64,000 nt of DNA, from positions 73,063,578-73,127,577 of the forward strand of contig CM042150.1 of the NCBI GenBank assembly GCA_023376005.1. The letters run 5' to 3'. A model generated the notes under the pieces. It was not told the origin of the DNA. It ran no database searches and saw only the letters and a program-made list of their open reading frames with translations. Origin of the DNA: Doryteuthis pealeii (Eukaryota > Mollusca > Cephalopoda > Myopsida > Loliginidae). The translations under genes were made by a program, and so were the position numbers. Numbering within the stretch: the first letter of the stretch is position 1; each line of letters begins with the position of its first letter. Of the stretch, positions 34,530-49,329 are shown in pieces.

Positions 34530-35796
34530 TTTTATAATAGACTTACACAATCATTAAGAATATTGACGTAAGCTGTGATGTAGTTTTGGTTAATAGATAA
34601 ATACACCCAATCTCCATTATTAATAGATTTTATCTGAGCTTTGTTTTCTAACAATTCAAATCATCTATTCTATTTATTTCTTACTTTTACAATTGGCTGA
34701 TAGACAAAGTTTTCTACAAATATCAAAAGAAGATTGGCAATATATAGATGATTGAGATGGTTAAAAATTTGCAGAATTTATTATAAATACAAATTCCCTT
34801 TTATGAAGTAGAATTATCAAAGTTTTATTTAGAAACAAATGATAACTTAAAAAAAAATTCAGTGTTATATCTTACCAATAATAAAAATGTGTACATTCAC
34901 AATGTGTTAATACTATTGTAAAAACTTAAAAATACAGACTAAGAATATTTTAGCATAAAAGAGATGAGAGAAATATTACTGATGTAGCAAAATAATTTTC
35001 TTTAAGGGCATGTCCTAAATGTAACTAAAATTTGTAAAATAAGATTGTTTAATTTTGCTACTGCATTGATATATTTTTTTAACCTATTTTATGTTAAAAT
35101 ATTCTTGTTCAGTTTTTAAAAAGGTTTTTATAATAATATGAACACATTTTACATTTATGCATTTTTCTAATCAGTCCTTGTTTTTTTTTAACATAAAAAA
35201 TATATCTAAAAATTTATAAATTACATTTTGAAATACAATCTTTTACTGTTAATGGATGTAAAAAAAAAAAAGATTAAAAGAAACTTTTGTTGATTATTAA
35301 TTTAATTAAAATTCATCTAAAAAAAATAATTTGAAAAATTTTCATTAAATTCATTCACAAAATGGCACTTGGATGAAAGCATGAAGAAAAAATAAGTAAA
35401 AAGAATCTGAAATTTGGCAAAAAGGTATTTTAAACTCTTATTTTTTTTTTTTCAAGCAATTTTCATGACTTGGTGTTATACAGAAAGTTACTCAGAATAT
35501 GAAAATAAAGTTGTCAATTTGAGCAAAAAGTAACTCAATAATATTAAAGATATTGCACTACATTGAGTGTCAACTATAAAAGATATAATCAACTTATATA
35601 AATTTCTGTTTGCTTCACAACTAAATTTAGTTTGATTTAACTAATTTCTCCATGGATGTTTTTCACACAACAAACAATTTTATTGATGTTTATATAATAA
35701 AATATTTTTTTATAATTCTACCTTGCTTACAAATATAAAATAAATCAAAGTATTTTCATTTTTGACAAAATTTTACTCCAAACATATTTCCTGGGC

Positions 35797-35829
<33 letters not shown>

Positions 35830-35929
35830 CATAAAATTATATCATATCATTGATATTAATTAGTTGTAGCATTTATTTCAAATGTTATAATGGTGAATAT
35901 TGAGATCCTGGAATTATTAAGGCATTATT
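34530..35929. other. AT-rich spacer
   Basis: No gene recognised. There are short (TA)n tracts at about 35,798-35,830 and several poly-A/T runs. Confidence 0.55.
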
Positions 35930-36130
35930 CTAAACTGGAGCTGCTGAAGAAGCTGCTCACAGTATAGGATGTAAAAGGAAATGAAACAATATCTGACTTT
36001 ACAAACAAAAATGGTTTAAAAGGTTTTAATGGTGATGACTTGTGCTTTGAAATAAGCTGGAATTGGATGGCACCTAATTATCAATGATGATGTTTGAATG
36101 TGCAAGAATCATTAATATTTGGAGCATTAT
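35930..36130 (+). repeat. ancient interspersed repeat, family X
   Basis: Partner of the diverged copy at 13,370-13,600, with conserved blocks in the same order. It contains 'ctggagctgctgaagaagct', 'aaatgaaacaatatctgact' and 'attggatggcacctaatta'. Mirror and third copies lie at about 38,070-38,285 and 59,775-59,985. Class unknown. Confidence 0.6.
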
Positions 36131-36409
36131 ATAAGCTAAAAAACATACAGTTGATTAAAACGAAAATACTTTTCATACATAAATATGTTTTATGCAAATT
36201 ATGAAGTGTAACACATTTAAAAATATGTTTTTAATGATATAGAGTAAGAATAGATCAAATGTGAATTTTTTCTCCACGCACTTTTTTTCAGTAAGCTTGG
36301 TGTGTCTAGTATACTAGAAAAAAAAAAATTAAAAAAACAAAACATTCTCTTTTGAATGTCAATATAAAAAAAACAAAAAAAACATTTTGAATTGTTTATC
36401 AGCCATTAC

Positions 36410-36439
36410 CAATTCTCTCCTGGTGATCCTTCTTTTCAT
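36410..36439 (-). other. microexon-like segment, left-arm copy
   Basis: The reverse complement of the segment described at 59,461-59,490, flanked by the same pyrimidine tract with CAG and a GTAATG donor. It is identical in the 30 nt to the third copy, which argues the sequence is accurately read in both. The coding role is unproven. Confidence 0.25.
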
Positions 36440-37761
36440 CTGAATAAAAAAAAGAAAAAGAAATGATCAAAATTTGTCCATTATACAAAATTAATTCAAC
36501 TTTAATAATTTCAAACATTTTTGAAAAAAATAAATAAAAGCAATTAAAATTTTAAAAAGTCATAAAATATCAATAAACTCTTTACTTCCTGTACAACATG
36601 ACACAGTATTCATCCTCTGCACAATTATCTTGTATATAAAACCACAGGATTAATACTATTCAAATATGATTACTTTAAAGTAATAATAGTTGTAGTAGTA
36701 GTTGTAATGACAATAATGGCATTATACCAATTTTTAAGCAAACCATCTATTTTTTGTCTTCATCCTTAAAATACTTCTTATTTTAGTAATTTTTTACAGG
36801 AAGTTAAGAGTTTTAAAGCATATATTATACAATGAAATCAAGAGGAAATATCCTCTAGTTAGATAATTCAGATGAAATGAAGAAAAATTAAAATATAAAA
36901 AGAAAAGAGAAATAAGGAAAGAAATAGAAAAAAAAGTGGAAAATTAGAGTTTTCCCTAAGGAAATAGACAATGTGAAGTGATGTTAAGTAGGATGAAGGA
37001 AATTAGATTGAATTTTTCTTCTTTCTTCTTATGACCCTTAATATATATCAAAAATAAGACACAAAAAACATAGAATCTAAAACCAAATACAAAATTCACT
37101 AAACAAATTTACATTGAATATTATTTATGTTGATTAATATTCATGATTGAATGACAAGTAGAAGAAGAAAAATTCAATGCTAATTTCCTTTTCATCCTAC
37201 TTAAACATCACTTCACATGTCTATTTCCTTTGGGAAACTCAATTTTCCAACCAATTTTTTTTCTATTTCTTTCCTATTTCTCTTTCTTTTTATATTTAAT
37301 TTTTCTTCATTTCAATCTTTGAATTATCTAACTAGAGGATATTTCCTCTTGATTTCATTTGTATAATATATGCTTTAAAACTCTTAACTTCCTGTAAAAA
37401 TTACTAAAAAGATAAGAATTATTTTAAGGATGAAGACAAAAATAGATGGTTTGCTTAAAAAATTGGTATAATGCTCATTATTGTCATTACAAACTACTAC
37501 TACAACTATTACTTTAACTTTAAAGTAATCAAATTTGAAATAGTATTAAATCCTGTGGTTTTATATACAAGATAATTGTGGGCAGAGATGAAAGTACTGT
37601 GTCATGTTGTACAAGGAATAAAGAGTTTAATTTGATATTTTATGACTTTAAAATTTTATTGCTTTTATTATATTTTTTTCAAAATGTTTGAATATATTAA
37701 GTTGAATTAATTTTGTATAATGGACCAATTTTGATCATTTCTTTTTCTTTTTTTTATTCAG

Positions 37762-37792
37762 ATGAAAAAGAAGGATCACCAGGAGGAATTGG
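37762..37792 (+). other. microexon-like segment, right-arm copy (with indels)
   Basis: It shares 'tttttattcag' and 'aaggatcaccaggag' with the copy at 59,461. It has an extra A and a shifted end before 'gtaatgg', destroying the 30-nt length. This is consistent with sequence error in this arm. Confidence 0.2.
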
Positions 37793-38069
37793 GTAATGGC
37801 TGAAACAATTCAAAATGTTTTTTGTTTTTTTAATATTGACATTCCTAAAAGAGAATGTTTTTGTTTTTTTTTAATTTTTTTTATCTAGTAAACTAACACA
37901 CCAAGCTTATGAAAAAAAAGTGGTGGAGAAAAAATTCACATTTGATCTATTCTTACTCTATAGTCATTAAAAACTATTTTTTAAAGATGTTACACTTCAT
38001 AATTTGCATAAAACATATTTATGTATGTAAAAGTATTTTCGTTTTTATCACTGTATGTTTTTAAGCTTA

Positions 38070-38285
38070 TATAATGCTCCAAATATTAAAAATGATTCTT
38101 GCAGCATTCAATACATCATCATTGAAATTAGTGCCTCCAATTCCAGGCTTATTTCAAAGCAGAAGTGATCCACCATTAACCTTTAAACCATTTTTGTTTG
38201 TAAAGCCAATATATTGTTTCATTTCCTTTTACATCCCATACGTGAGTCAGCTTCTTCAGCAAGCTCCATTTTAGAAATAATGCTT
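38070..38285 (-). repeat. family X repeat, right-arm copy
   Basis: Mirror of 35,930-36,130. The 66-codon forward frame across it exists only because of indels specific to this arm. Confidence 0.5.
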
Positions 38286-39683
38286 AATAATTCCAGGATC
38301 TCAATATTCACCATTATAACATTTGAAATAAATGCTACAACTAATTAATATCAATGAATATGATATAATTTTATGATATATATATATATATTTATATATA
38401 TATATGCCCAGGAAATTGTTTGGAAGTAAAATTTTGTCAAAAATGAAAATACTTTTGATTATTTTATATTTGTAAGCAAGGTAGAATTATAAAAAATATT
38501 TTATTAATATAAACATCAAAAATAAAATTGTTTGTTGTGTGAAAACAATCCATGGAGAAATTAGTTAAATCAAACTAATTAAGTTGTGAAGCAAACAGAA
38601 ATTTATATAGTTGAATTATATCTTTTATAGTTGACATCAATGTAGTGCAATATCTTTAATATTATTGATTAACTTTTTGCTCAAATTGACAACTTTATTT
38701 TCATATTCTGAGTAACTTTCTGTATACACCAAGTCATGAAATTGCTTTGAAAAAAAAAATTAAGAAGTTAAATACCTTTTTTGCCAAATTTCAGATTCTT
38801 TACTATTTTTTCTTATGCTCTTCATCCATTAGTGGCCCATTTTGTGAACTGATGAAATTTAATGAAAAAATTTTCAAATTATTTTATTTTTAGATGAAAT
38901 TTTTATTAAATTTAAAATAACAAAAAGTTTTCTTTAAATCTTTTTTTTTTTTTTACATCCCATTAACAGAAAGATTGTAATTTCAAAATGTAATTTATAA
39001 ATTTTAAGATATATTTTTTAATGTAAAAAAAACAGGACTGATTAGAAAAATGCTAAATGTAAATTGTGTTCATGATTATTAAAAAACCTTTTAAAAACGA
39101 ACAGAATATTTTACATAAAATAGGTTAAAATAATATCAATGCAGTACAAAATTAAACCAATCTTATTTTACAAATTTTTAGTTCATTTAAGGTACATGCC
39201 TTGAAAGAAAAAATTATTGTTGCTACATCAGTTAATATTTTCTTCATCTCTTTTTATGCTAAAATATCTTAGTCTGTATTTTTAAAGTTTTTAGCAATAG
39301 TATTAACACATTGTGATGTACACATTTTAATTTTGGTAAGATAATAACACTGAATTTTTTTTTTAAGTTATCATTTGTTTCTAAATAAAACTTGATAATT
39401 CTACTTCATAAAGGGAATTTGGTATTTAAATAATAAATCCTGCAAATGTTAACCATCTCAATATCTATATATTGCCAATCTTCTTTGATATTTTGTAGAA
39501 AAACTTTGTCTATCAGCCAATTGTAAAAAGTAAGAAATAAATAGAATAGATGATTTGAATTGTTAGAAAACAAAGCTCCAGATAAAATCTATTAATATGA
39601 GATTGGGTGTATTTCTATCTATAACCAAACTACATCACAGCTTAGTCATAATATTCTTAATGATTGTGTAAGTCTATATAAAA

Positions 39684-39945
39684 GGCTGTTTTAGCTTCAG
39701 TTGGTAGAGCGTTTGGCTAGGAATCACAAAGGTTCCTGGTTCAATACCGCCCTCGCAATACAGCATATGAGTAGCACAGGGAACTATGTGGTAAAGTGAG
39801 GAGCTGATGGTAGATGTGGTTGCTCACCTCAGACACTAAAATAATCTCCTTGTCTAGCGCTAGTGAAAAAGGGGATAGACTCCCCTTGCTGTCTGGCCTG
39901 ATACCACATTAGCCACCCCAACGACTTTACTTACTTTATTAATAG
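39684..39945 (+). mobile_element. family A SINE, right-arm copy
   Basis: Mirror of 34,272-34,529 with about ten indels or substitutions, including in the A-box region and in 'accgccctcgcaatacag'. Not an independent insertion. Confidence 0.85.
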
Positions 39946-40510
39946 TATTTAATTATAGTCAAAAATCATTAATACATAGAATAAAAACAACCCTGTGTTA
40001 TATAACACTCAAAATTTGAGCAAGGCAATTTTAAAAATTGTGTTGTTCACTCTTGCCCTTTTTTCTCTAACAAGAAGTTAACTATAAAAAGTTTACAAAT
40101 AAATAAACCTATAATTTTGTGTAAAATTTATGTACAAATATTCAAATAATTATTTAAATTAATAGATGCGGGCAACATTTATTTGAGGGAGACAGGACTA
40201 AGTTTCCATTTCAAATTGTTTTATTTTTTTATCTTTAATAAATCTGACGATTTTGCTTACCTATTGATAGAAACCCCTGACATTGAATTTTAACTCCCAT
40301 GCCTCTTCGGTAATATCTTTCAAAATTGATTTTTACACTGCCAGTTTGCTTGTAATAAATATGATTCACATTATTTCTAGACTTCTGTCATTTTAAGTTT
40401 TTTTATTGTTTCAAAAGTTGCTTGAAACAAATTCATTTTTCAGTCAATTTCTTCTGAAAGTAGTACAATATTTCCTAATTCCTAAGCATGTTATGTATTT
40501 GTAAAACTTA

Positions 40511-40511
<1 letters not shown>

Positions 40512-40575
<64 letters not shown>
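40512..40575. repeat. (TA)n microsatellite, right-arm copy
   Basis: About 32 TA units, mirror of 33,628-33,692. Confidence 0.95.
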
Positions 40576-40580
<5 letters not shown>

Positions 40581-41030
40581 CACATATATAATAGATGTAC
40601 ACACACAAGAGGAACATTGATAAGTCGGCAGCCTTAAAGCCAACCTGAGGTGAAATAATTGGTTGCTTAGGGCCATATGGCCACCATGGGTCCCCCAGGT
40701 CTGCTTGATTGATTGAGTTTTTGGGGAGGATTGTATGTATGTATGTATGCGCATGTTTGTGATTTTCTATATCAGCAAGTAATACCTAGGTTGTCAAAAA
40801 TAACAATGTATATGATAAAAATTTAGATTTTATTCACAGTAAGTATTTGAATAGTCAAGCATTAACAACAGTTAATATAGTTGTGTAATAAGGAAAGGCA
40901 ATCAAATTCTTTTTAGGGTCTCATCAACATGTCTACTGGCTGTCCTTGAACTTAATGATGAAAAAGGATTTATTTTACACTAACATTTTATTTTTTAAAT
41001 ATTTTCACTGCATTTAATTCGTGGGGATAT

Positions 41031-42508
41031 TTAATCCCATAGATGAAACATTATACAATGAATATTAATCCATAGATGAAACATTATGCAATGAATATTA
41101 ATCATATAGATGAAACATTATACAATGAATATTAATCCCATAGATGAAACATTATACAATGAATATTAATCATAAGATGAAACATTATACAAGATATAAT
41201 CATAGATGAAACATTATACAATGAATATTAATCCCATAGATGAAACATTATACAATGAATATTAATCATATAGATGAAAACATTATACAATGAATATTAA
41301 TCCCATAGATGAAACATTATATAATGAATATTAATCCCATGAAACATTATACAATGAATATTAATCATATAGATGAAACATTATACAATGAATATTAATC
41401 CCATAGATGAAACATTATACAATGAATATTAATCATATAGATGAAACATTATACATGAATATTAATCATATAGATGAAACATTATACAATGAATATTAAT
41501 CATATAGAGATGAATCATACATTATACAATGAATATTAATCCCATAGATGAAACATTATACAATGAATATTAATCCCATAGATGAAACATTATACAATGA
41601 ATATTAATCCCATAGATGAAACATTATACAATGAATATTAATCATATAGATGAAACATTATAGAATGAATATTAACCCATAGATGAAAGAGTATACAATG
41701 AATATTAATCATATAGATGAAACATTATACAATGAATATTAATCATATAGATGAAACATTATACAATGAATATTAATCATATAGATGAAACATTATACAA
41801 TGAATATTAATCATATAGATGAAACATTATACAATGAATATTAATCCCATAGATGAAAGAGTATACAATGAATATTAATCATATAGATGAAACATTATAA
41901 GAATGAATATTAACCCATAGATAAAGAGTATACAATGAATATTAATCCCATAGATGAAACATTATACAATGAATATAATCATATAGATGAAACATTATAC
42001 AATGAATATAATCATATAGATGAAAACATTATACAATGAATATTAATCATATAGATGAAACATTATACAATGAATATTAATCCATAGATGAAGAGTAATA
42101 CAATGAATATTAATCATATAGATGAAACTTATACAATGATATAATCCCAAGATGAAACATTATACAATGAATATAATCCCATAGATGAAACATTATACAA
42201 TGAATTATTATCCATAGATGAACATTATACAATGAAATATTAATCATATAGATGAAACATTATACAATGAATATTAATCATATAGATGAACATATACATT
42301 ATAATCATATAGATGAATATTAATCCATCATACAATGAATATTAATCCCATAGATGAAAGATATACAATGAATATTATCATATAGATGAAACATTATACA
42401 ATGAATATTAATCCATAGATGAACATTATACAATGAATATTAATCCCATAGATGAACATTATACAATGAATATTAATCATATAGAAACATTATACAATAA
42501 AAGGATCA
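41031..42508 (-). repeat. 34-bp minisatellite array, right-arm copy
   Basis: The same unit on the other strand ('gatgaaacattatacaatg' + 'aatattaat' + 'catata' or 'cccata'). The span is longer than the left copy, and many units have lost or gained bases. The order of unit variants does not follow the left array cleanly, as expected if arrays of this kind were assembled from noisy reads. Confidence 0.93.
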
Positions 42509-42651
42509 GATCATAATTCAGCTAATAAATGTATAAGTATATCAATGAATCCACAGAAACATTTATTTTACACAACACTTATTTATTTTTGATATAATTT
42601 CTTTCCTGTCAATGCACTTAATTCAGAGTTGAATATTAATTAAGTGGATTT

Positions 42652-42865
42652 ACCCAATCCCTTTACATGAGCAGGATGTGACACAAGGTCAACTTTTAAG
42701 CTGAGTTTAACAGAATTCAGAGTTTTCTTTCTCTTAGACTGGTTGCCATACCAAGGTTAGAGAGCTCAGTCTGCCCTACTATTTACACATATTTGAAGGA
42801 AGAATAGAAGAATGCATACCTTTCCTAAGGGTATTAGTGCTGTATGAAATGCAAACAGCATTGAC
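42652..42865 (-). mobile_element. family B SINE, right-arm copy
   Basis: Mirror of 31,500-31,745. Confidence 0.75.
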
Positions 42866-43569
42866 TGAACATTATACAGTAAAGATTTAACAATAAAGAT
42901 AAAGCTACATGTCAGGCTACAGACTTATTGATTCACCCTTTTTAAAACTATCAACTGTAATTAGTCAATATGAAATATTGTTGAAATGTCATTCATACAC
43001 ACATCGTTATAAAGTTACATATTGGCAGAACAAATCTATACAACAAGAAGACATGTGTGTCACCAACTCATAAGTTTCCCTTTAATAAAGCATTTAGGTA
43101 TCTTTTAAATATTAAAAATTAACAAAATACAAACCAATTTCTCCAGACACTTATGTTTGTATCTTTACTATATTCCAAGATGTTCACTATTTAGAAAAAA
43201 TAAAAAAGGTTAATATATTATAATCAGAGAATGTACTATATGAATTATATTTAAACACACAAGATTTCAAAGTTAATAGCTATGAATGATAAACGGTCTA
43301 ATATAAGGGAAGTAACTCATAGAATATTTACTACTACATTATTTTACCTTTACCATTATCACGATCATTATATTAATGGTATGATTGCTGGTAAAGTTCA
43401 TATTAAAAGTTTCTACTTTATAATTTTTTTAACATTTTCCTAAATAGCCAGAAATATATGTTTGGTAGTGCTAATTACAGATTTGATATTTATAATATCA
43501 AAATCTTTTTATTATTAATAAAGTGAAATTATATTGAATTCAATTTATTCAGTATATAAATGGTTAATA

Positions 43570-43695
43570 TGGGCATCTCACATGGTGTAATGGTTAGTGT
43601 GCAATACTAGCAAACAGTTTTTTAGTGAGTTTTGATTCTCATTAGGTGTCCTTGTTTTTGACCTTGTGCCAAATTAAGGTAAATTTAGTAAATTA
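43570..43695 (+). mobile_element. family C SINE, right-arm copy
   Basis: Mirror of 30,690-30,797. The head reads 'gggcatctcacatggtgtaa' in the forward direction. Confidence 0.75.
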
Positions 43696-44124
43696 CAATA
43701 AATTAATATGAAATATATAAATTTGATGTGAGATTCTTATTGGGAGATGGTCAACATTTTATCCCAAATTAACTTCTTTATTTTTATTTGTTTAGTATAT
43801 AAATATTAACATTGTTCCCTAATTTCTGATGGAATTATTTGCATATAGATCAACACTTCTGCCTAGAATCAGAGTATAGTATCTGTCCTGAGAAATCCCA
43901 CTATTATTCTAAAAACTTATAAAATATATCATTAAAATTATGAAGCAAGAAAAATATAAAATCTAGAAATAATAGATTTATGAAATTATTTAAAAAAAGA
44001 ACATTGTGTGTGTATGTGTGTGTGTGTGAGTGTGTGTGTGTGTGAGAGAGAGAGAAGAGAGAGAGAGAGCATGTGTTGTGTATGTTTAAATAATTACTTG
44101 CAAACAAGTAATTATTTACCATAA

Positions 44125-44425
44125 AATATAATTTCTCACTGAGTGATGAGACCAGGTTTCATGACAGCACTAATACCCTTAGGAAAGGTATGCATCCTTC
44201 TATTCTTCCTTCAAAGTTTTCCTTCTCCTAGACCAGTTACTCTATCAAGACTGGAAAGCCAATCTGTCCTATTATTTTACCCATAGCTGGAAAGAGAAGA
44301 GATGAAGGCATACCTTTCCCAAGGTATTAGTGTAAAGTGAAATTCAAAACAGGCTTATCCAAGATTTGAACTCAAGCTTATGATTTCTTTACAATGATAG
44401 CTGTTACACCATATGTGCATCCAAT

Positions 44426-44428
<3 letters not shown>
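44125..44428 (-). mobile_element. composite family B SINE, right-arm copy
   Basis: Mirror of 29,938-30,225, again showing the internal orientation flip. This confirms the flip is in the source sequence and not created by the large fold-back. An interrupted (TA)n follows at about 44,426-44,480. Confidence 0.72.
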
Positions 44429-44479
<51 letters not shown>

Positions 44480-45982
44480 GTCATATTGTTTTATATCCAA
44501 GTAATAGTTGGTTACAGAGATTTCTTAACATACTATAAGCACTAAAAACAGTACTATAAATATGAATATTATCAATTCAAATAACAATAAACTTTGATAT
44601 TAGTGTCACTGACATAGATTCAGTAAATATTACATGCATATTTTAGTCCTCACGGATTATTGTATTGCTATCATTTTATCAGATATTAAATCATATACAC
44701 ATTATTCAGTTCTAAAACATATGTCTCCAAGGAAGTGGTGAAAAGTTCTTAGCCCAACCAAAAAGTGAAAAATCTAGAGCTATAAACTGTACATGCTATT
44801 CTATATGTCTATTCAATAGTTCAGCACAATTGCACATATTTATCAAGTTTCTTAATCTTTTAAAAAAGAAAATCTCAATAAAAGATGATAAAACAACAAA
44901 AAAATGGTTCCTTCTTAGTTGGACTAAGAACTTTTCATACTAATTGTAGAAAACAATTTTTACTTCTAGATTTTTTAGCTTATAAGTATTTTTTAGAAAA
45001 TCAATCAGATATATCAGAAAGATTTATAAGTAATCAATTGAGCAATTAAATATTTCTTCTAAAGAAGAAAAATATTCTTCAATTTATTTTTATTTTTTTT
45101 TTATAAACCTTTTAAAAATCCTATGATAATTATCCATAAACATCTGTTTAAATTGAAAAGATCTGTTTGCTTCAATTTCTTTATTGACATCACTACCAAC
45201 AATCAATTTTATTGGATCATTTCTTTTTTCTTTTTCTTATCCATGAATTGTTTTTATGTGGTCATTTCAATTTTTGTTAATTTAGTTTATTTCTAATTCA
45301 TTGATAAACAATTCTGCATTACATGCCACCATTTCAAAGTATAGAATACACTATTTTAAACAAAGTGAAACTGAAATTTTGTAGGAGCATATATTTCAAA
45401 GTAGCCTTTCTTGTAATTGATCTTTAGATATAATCTTTATTAGATAAAGTAATTACAAAATATCTGCATGTATTAATAAGTTACTAACAGTCTAGATAAT
45501 TCTTAAATAAGAATAGTTGTAGTGCACTACTTAATTAAAAGTATAAAGAGGCAAAATGTTCATAGCCATTTTGTAGAGTTTTTAAGGGTAATGGATGAAT
45601 TACTATGTATTTTACAACCTCATCATTTATATATGCAGTCGTGCTTGATAAGAAGTAATCTTCAAGTATCATAATTTATAATAACTGTTTTTTGAATGAT
45701 AAAAGTAATTTTCAAATTTAGTTTGATGTACGTTATTATGTCAGTGATCAAAAATGATGTCTAGAAAATTTTATTAACAATTCTGCTCTCTTTAAAAAAC
45801 ATAAATCTATTCAAATGCAAAAACAAAGGGATTTAAGGTATTAATAATATCTATTACATGCATGACCAAACTTTCTAGGGTCTGAATTTCTGAGACCAAA
45901 TTATAAAGTAGTGTTACATAACCTATATATATATATAATATATATATATATATATGTGTGTGTGTCTTGGTTATTCATTATA

Positions 45983-46096
45983 GTCAAGTCATGCTAAAAG
46001 CACCAGTTCCTGCTAGATCATTGAAGTTAAGCAGTGATGAGCCTGTTTAATACTTAATTGGGTGACCACTTAAGCAAATAGCAGGTACTGTAAGCA
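45983..46096 (+). ncRNA. 5S-rRNA-like element, right-arm copy
   Basis: Mirror of 28,246-28,362. 'gaagttaagcagtgatgagc' and 'ttgggtgacca' read directly on the forward strand. Confidence 0.72.
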
Positions 46097-47740
46097 ACCT
46101 TAGTCCCTTGTTTATCAAAAATAACTTGAATTAAGCATTAAATTATCCCAAAAATGGTTGATATGCCATAAAACAACCAAGAAAAAAAAACAACTTGGTA
46201 ATTAATATTGCTTTGAATATAATTTGAAAAATCATCATATCTAAAATTAATTATTTTGAATTATTACCTCCCTTAAATGCCCCATTTACTTGCCTCTGCT
46301 GAATATTAAGTCATTTCTATCTATATATATATATTGTAAATTATTATCACTAAACCTAATTATCATATTATTAATTATTGCTCACTAGTTTTGACTATAG
46401 CTGACAAAGAAGTGTGCAGACAAGTTAAGAATTTTTCCTGCTTTTCCCATTAGCTATTAAGAAAAAAATGAATGGGAACAACTCTGTAATTAGCAGTTAA
46501 TACACCTGGAGTTATCTCCCTTTGTTTTTTCGTCAAACTAAAAACTGGTGAGTTGATTGCACTAAAAATTTGTTTTTCATGTTAGAAAATTTTAACTAGA
46601 TTGGACTAAACAATTTATCGCATAAAAAATTGCACTACAATATGCTATATAGGTTGTGTTATGATAAATGCAGGCTTATAAATATATGATCATTATGATA
46701 AAGATAAGCTAAATGAAAGATTGTTTTTCTCAGAGTGTAAAATATATTGCAATAATCTCTCTTATTTTTAACTTTGATCTTCCTCATCTTATTTTCAATA
46801 TATTATCAACCTTTCTTATTTTTATAAATTGCTCCACAAAGAATATTCTAATGTTATAATCAAATGTATATTGTTTTCCCATTTTATTGACTTTGATGAA
46901 ATTTCTCCATTGTGATAAAGAAATCAATGCACAAATTTATTTTAGTTGTAAAGTTTCATTTGTGTTACTCTTGCAGTACAGTCAATACAATCCAAATATC
47001 CATTTACAATGTTGTATATGATCTAAGAAAGAAAAATTAAAATCACCATTTTTAGAAAAACTGAAGAAATGCATTTTGTATATATAAATATAAATTATTC
47101 AAAGACTCCCAAGACATTTTATGTTGACTTTGTTGAATGATATTGTAATTGTTATTATAATCATATAACTTTATTTTTTATTTATAAATTGCATAAAATC
47201 AACATGTAAAATACATCAAATATGACATTCTATTTATTCGTGTTATTGTTTATCATTGTTGTTGTCATTTTTGCTATTCGACTGATATTTTAAAATTATA
47301 TTATGGCTATCATGATCACCAATCATTACTAATATCACTATTATTGATATTGTTTTCATATTTTTCTTACCATTTATCCTATGATCTCATATGTTTTATT
47401 ATTATTCCATCCATACTATGATTTTTAATAATAAAACTTATAACTTAATATCCTGTAAAGAATCATTGTTGATTCTTTGAATAATTTAAAAAAATTATTT
47501 CTTGGTTTATTGATTATTTTTACTCAATTCTCCAAATTATTTGAATTAAATGTCCTATAAACCTTTGCATGTTGCATCCAATATCTTCATTCATTTCTTC
47601 ATTCAATGATTACATGTACACAGATAACACAACAGACATTATTTGTTGAAAGTACTTATAAAGATATTTTTCAAGTGCTGGAAATATTTATTTTTTAATC
47701 TAGAACAAATGGTAAATACTCATACTTAACATCTCATGTA

Positions 47741-47912
47741 ACCCTTTGAACACTTATCCTCTTGACCCTCCAATATTTTTACAAGAAATGCACAAAAGAC
47801 ATTCAAACTTCACTCCAAGATACAGGCATCTTTGTAAAAACGATCCCATCATTCCATAAACACCATGCTGTAATGGTTGCTACATTAAACCATTTATTTA
47901 TTATCATTATTA

Positions 47913-47944
<32 letters not shown>

Positions 47945-48037
47945 GATGTCATCTTCCTTAGCCTAAAACATCCGGCTTATAGTGCCTTATAAAATATTCC
48001 TCAGCCCAAAATAAAAGCTTATGGGTTGGAAGGGTTA
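47741..48037. mobile_element. piggyBac-type MITE candidate, right-arm copy
   Basis: Mirror of 26,283-26,581, flanked by 'gtaa' and 'ttaa'. The 76-codon forward frame across it is AAT-microsatellite translation. Confidence 0.55.
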
Positions 48038-48980
48038 ATATCCAAAGTGAGGCTTCTTTATTGACAAACACATGAACATTTTGTCTTCATTATCCATTTC
48101 TGCATTTTCTTTGCTGCCATAAATTTAAGCATATACTGAATTTATATGAATTAATTACCTATCACTTTATTAACCCTTGCCAACGTAATGATTAAACTAA
48201 TTAGTCTTTACGTAGATAGTGATTTATTTTTAAAGGTGTTTTTAAGCAATTTGTGAATGTTTTTGGTTTACAATAAGTTTTTTTTTCTTATACATTTGAT
48301 TTCACATCTAGAATTAACTACAAAATCAAATAAGGATGTCACTAATCTGACTTGGACCCACTGGTGAAAATTCCAAACTTTGAGCTTAGAATAATATTTT
48401 TGTTATTTATATTATTGCACCAAATCTTAAACTTATCTTCTGATTCTTGTTCAGAAAAATGTTATACAGGAAAGTGAAGTAGAAAAAATTCTGATTTATT
48501 AAATTCATTTGAAAAATTTAATGGTGGATGCTTGCATTGATATAGATTCATTATTTAAAAGTATTTCTATACGCAAATAGAAAATGATTGTTATGCCTCC
48601 TTGACATCTCCCTTTTTTTTCTATCTTCTCATATCAACCTTAACAATAAAAATAAAAAAATCTTGCACAGAACATATACACGTAATAACTATCTACAGAT
48701 CAAATTTTGTAAGTAATTTATCTAAGAGTTCCGTAAAGTTTTCATTTCTTATCATTCTTTTTCTGAAAATCATCTGAATAATTTTGTGACAATTTTTAGA
48801 ATTTTTTATTGCTATTGCTTTTTTTACAATCTCGTTTTTGTTTTTTTTTAAATTAAAGTCTTTACTTATGTTTGAAAAACAAAATCAGTCTGCACACATG
48901 ATAAAAATTTCTTAGAAAAAAACATTTGTATTATTTTCACCACAATTAAGACATGTAATTTTATGCTTCACTTATTGACT

Positions 48981-49200
48981 TGGTCCGGGGTTGGGGGTGG
49001 GGGCACTGTAATGCTAATTTATTGGATTGTCTGAAAGATATTGTAGAAAGCAGTTTGAACTCCACTTGCCTATTTACATTCATGACTAATACCCTCATCT
49101 CCCCCATAGCATGGCTTCAAATAGTACACCTACGTTCTTCCTACAAGGATGGCTTTGAACATTAAATAACCCCACAAATTACACAAAGAAACAAAACCAA
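48981..49200 (+). mobile_element. family E SINE, right-arm copy
   Basis: Mirror of 25,105-25,325. The head is bordered by a G-rich run (ggggttgggggtggggg). Confidence 0.68.
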
Positions 49201-49329
49201 AGCCTTATTGTTTTGTACATGAGTAGAAATCAAGTGACCAAGTTACGTACAGAATCTTAAATTATATTTTCAGTTGATAATATTCTAAGAAAGGGTTATT
49301 AAGCTTCAAAATTAATAGAAAAACTCTTA

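Larger units (their letters stand above)
21804..37160 (+). repeat. left arm of a ~30-kb inverted duplication
   Basis: Feature by feature the segment reappears reversed at 37,161-52,464. It begins at 'catgttttctagtggtga' (mirrored just before the N at 52,465). The last ~130 bases (about 37,030-37,160) are not mirrored in the right arm but are found at 58,736-58,870. All landmarks (SINEs, 5S-like element, AAT tract, 34-bp array, TA tracts) occur in mirrored order at matching distances. This arm and the third copy agree better with each other than either does with the right arm. Confidence 0.95.

Noticed and set aside
40491..40754. Open frame repeated at 62,207-62,482 with an IYIYIY tract
   Set aside because: It is translation of a duplicated block plus (TA)n, not a conserved protein. 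The reading frame shifts between copies because of indels.
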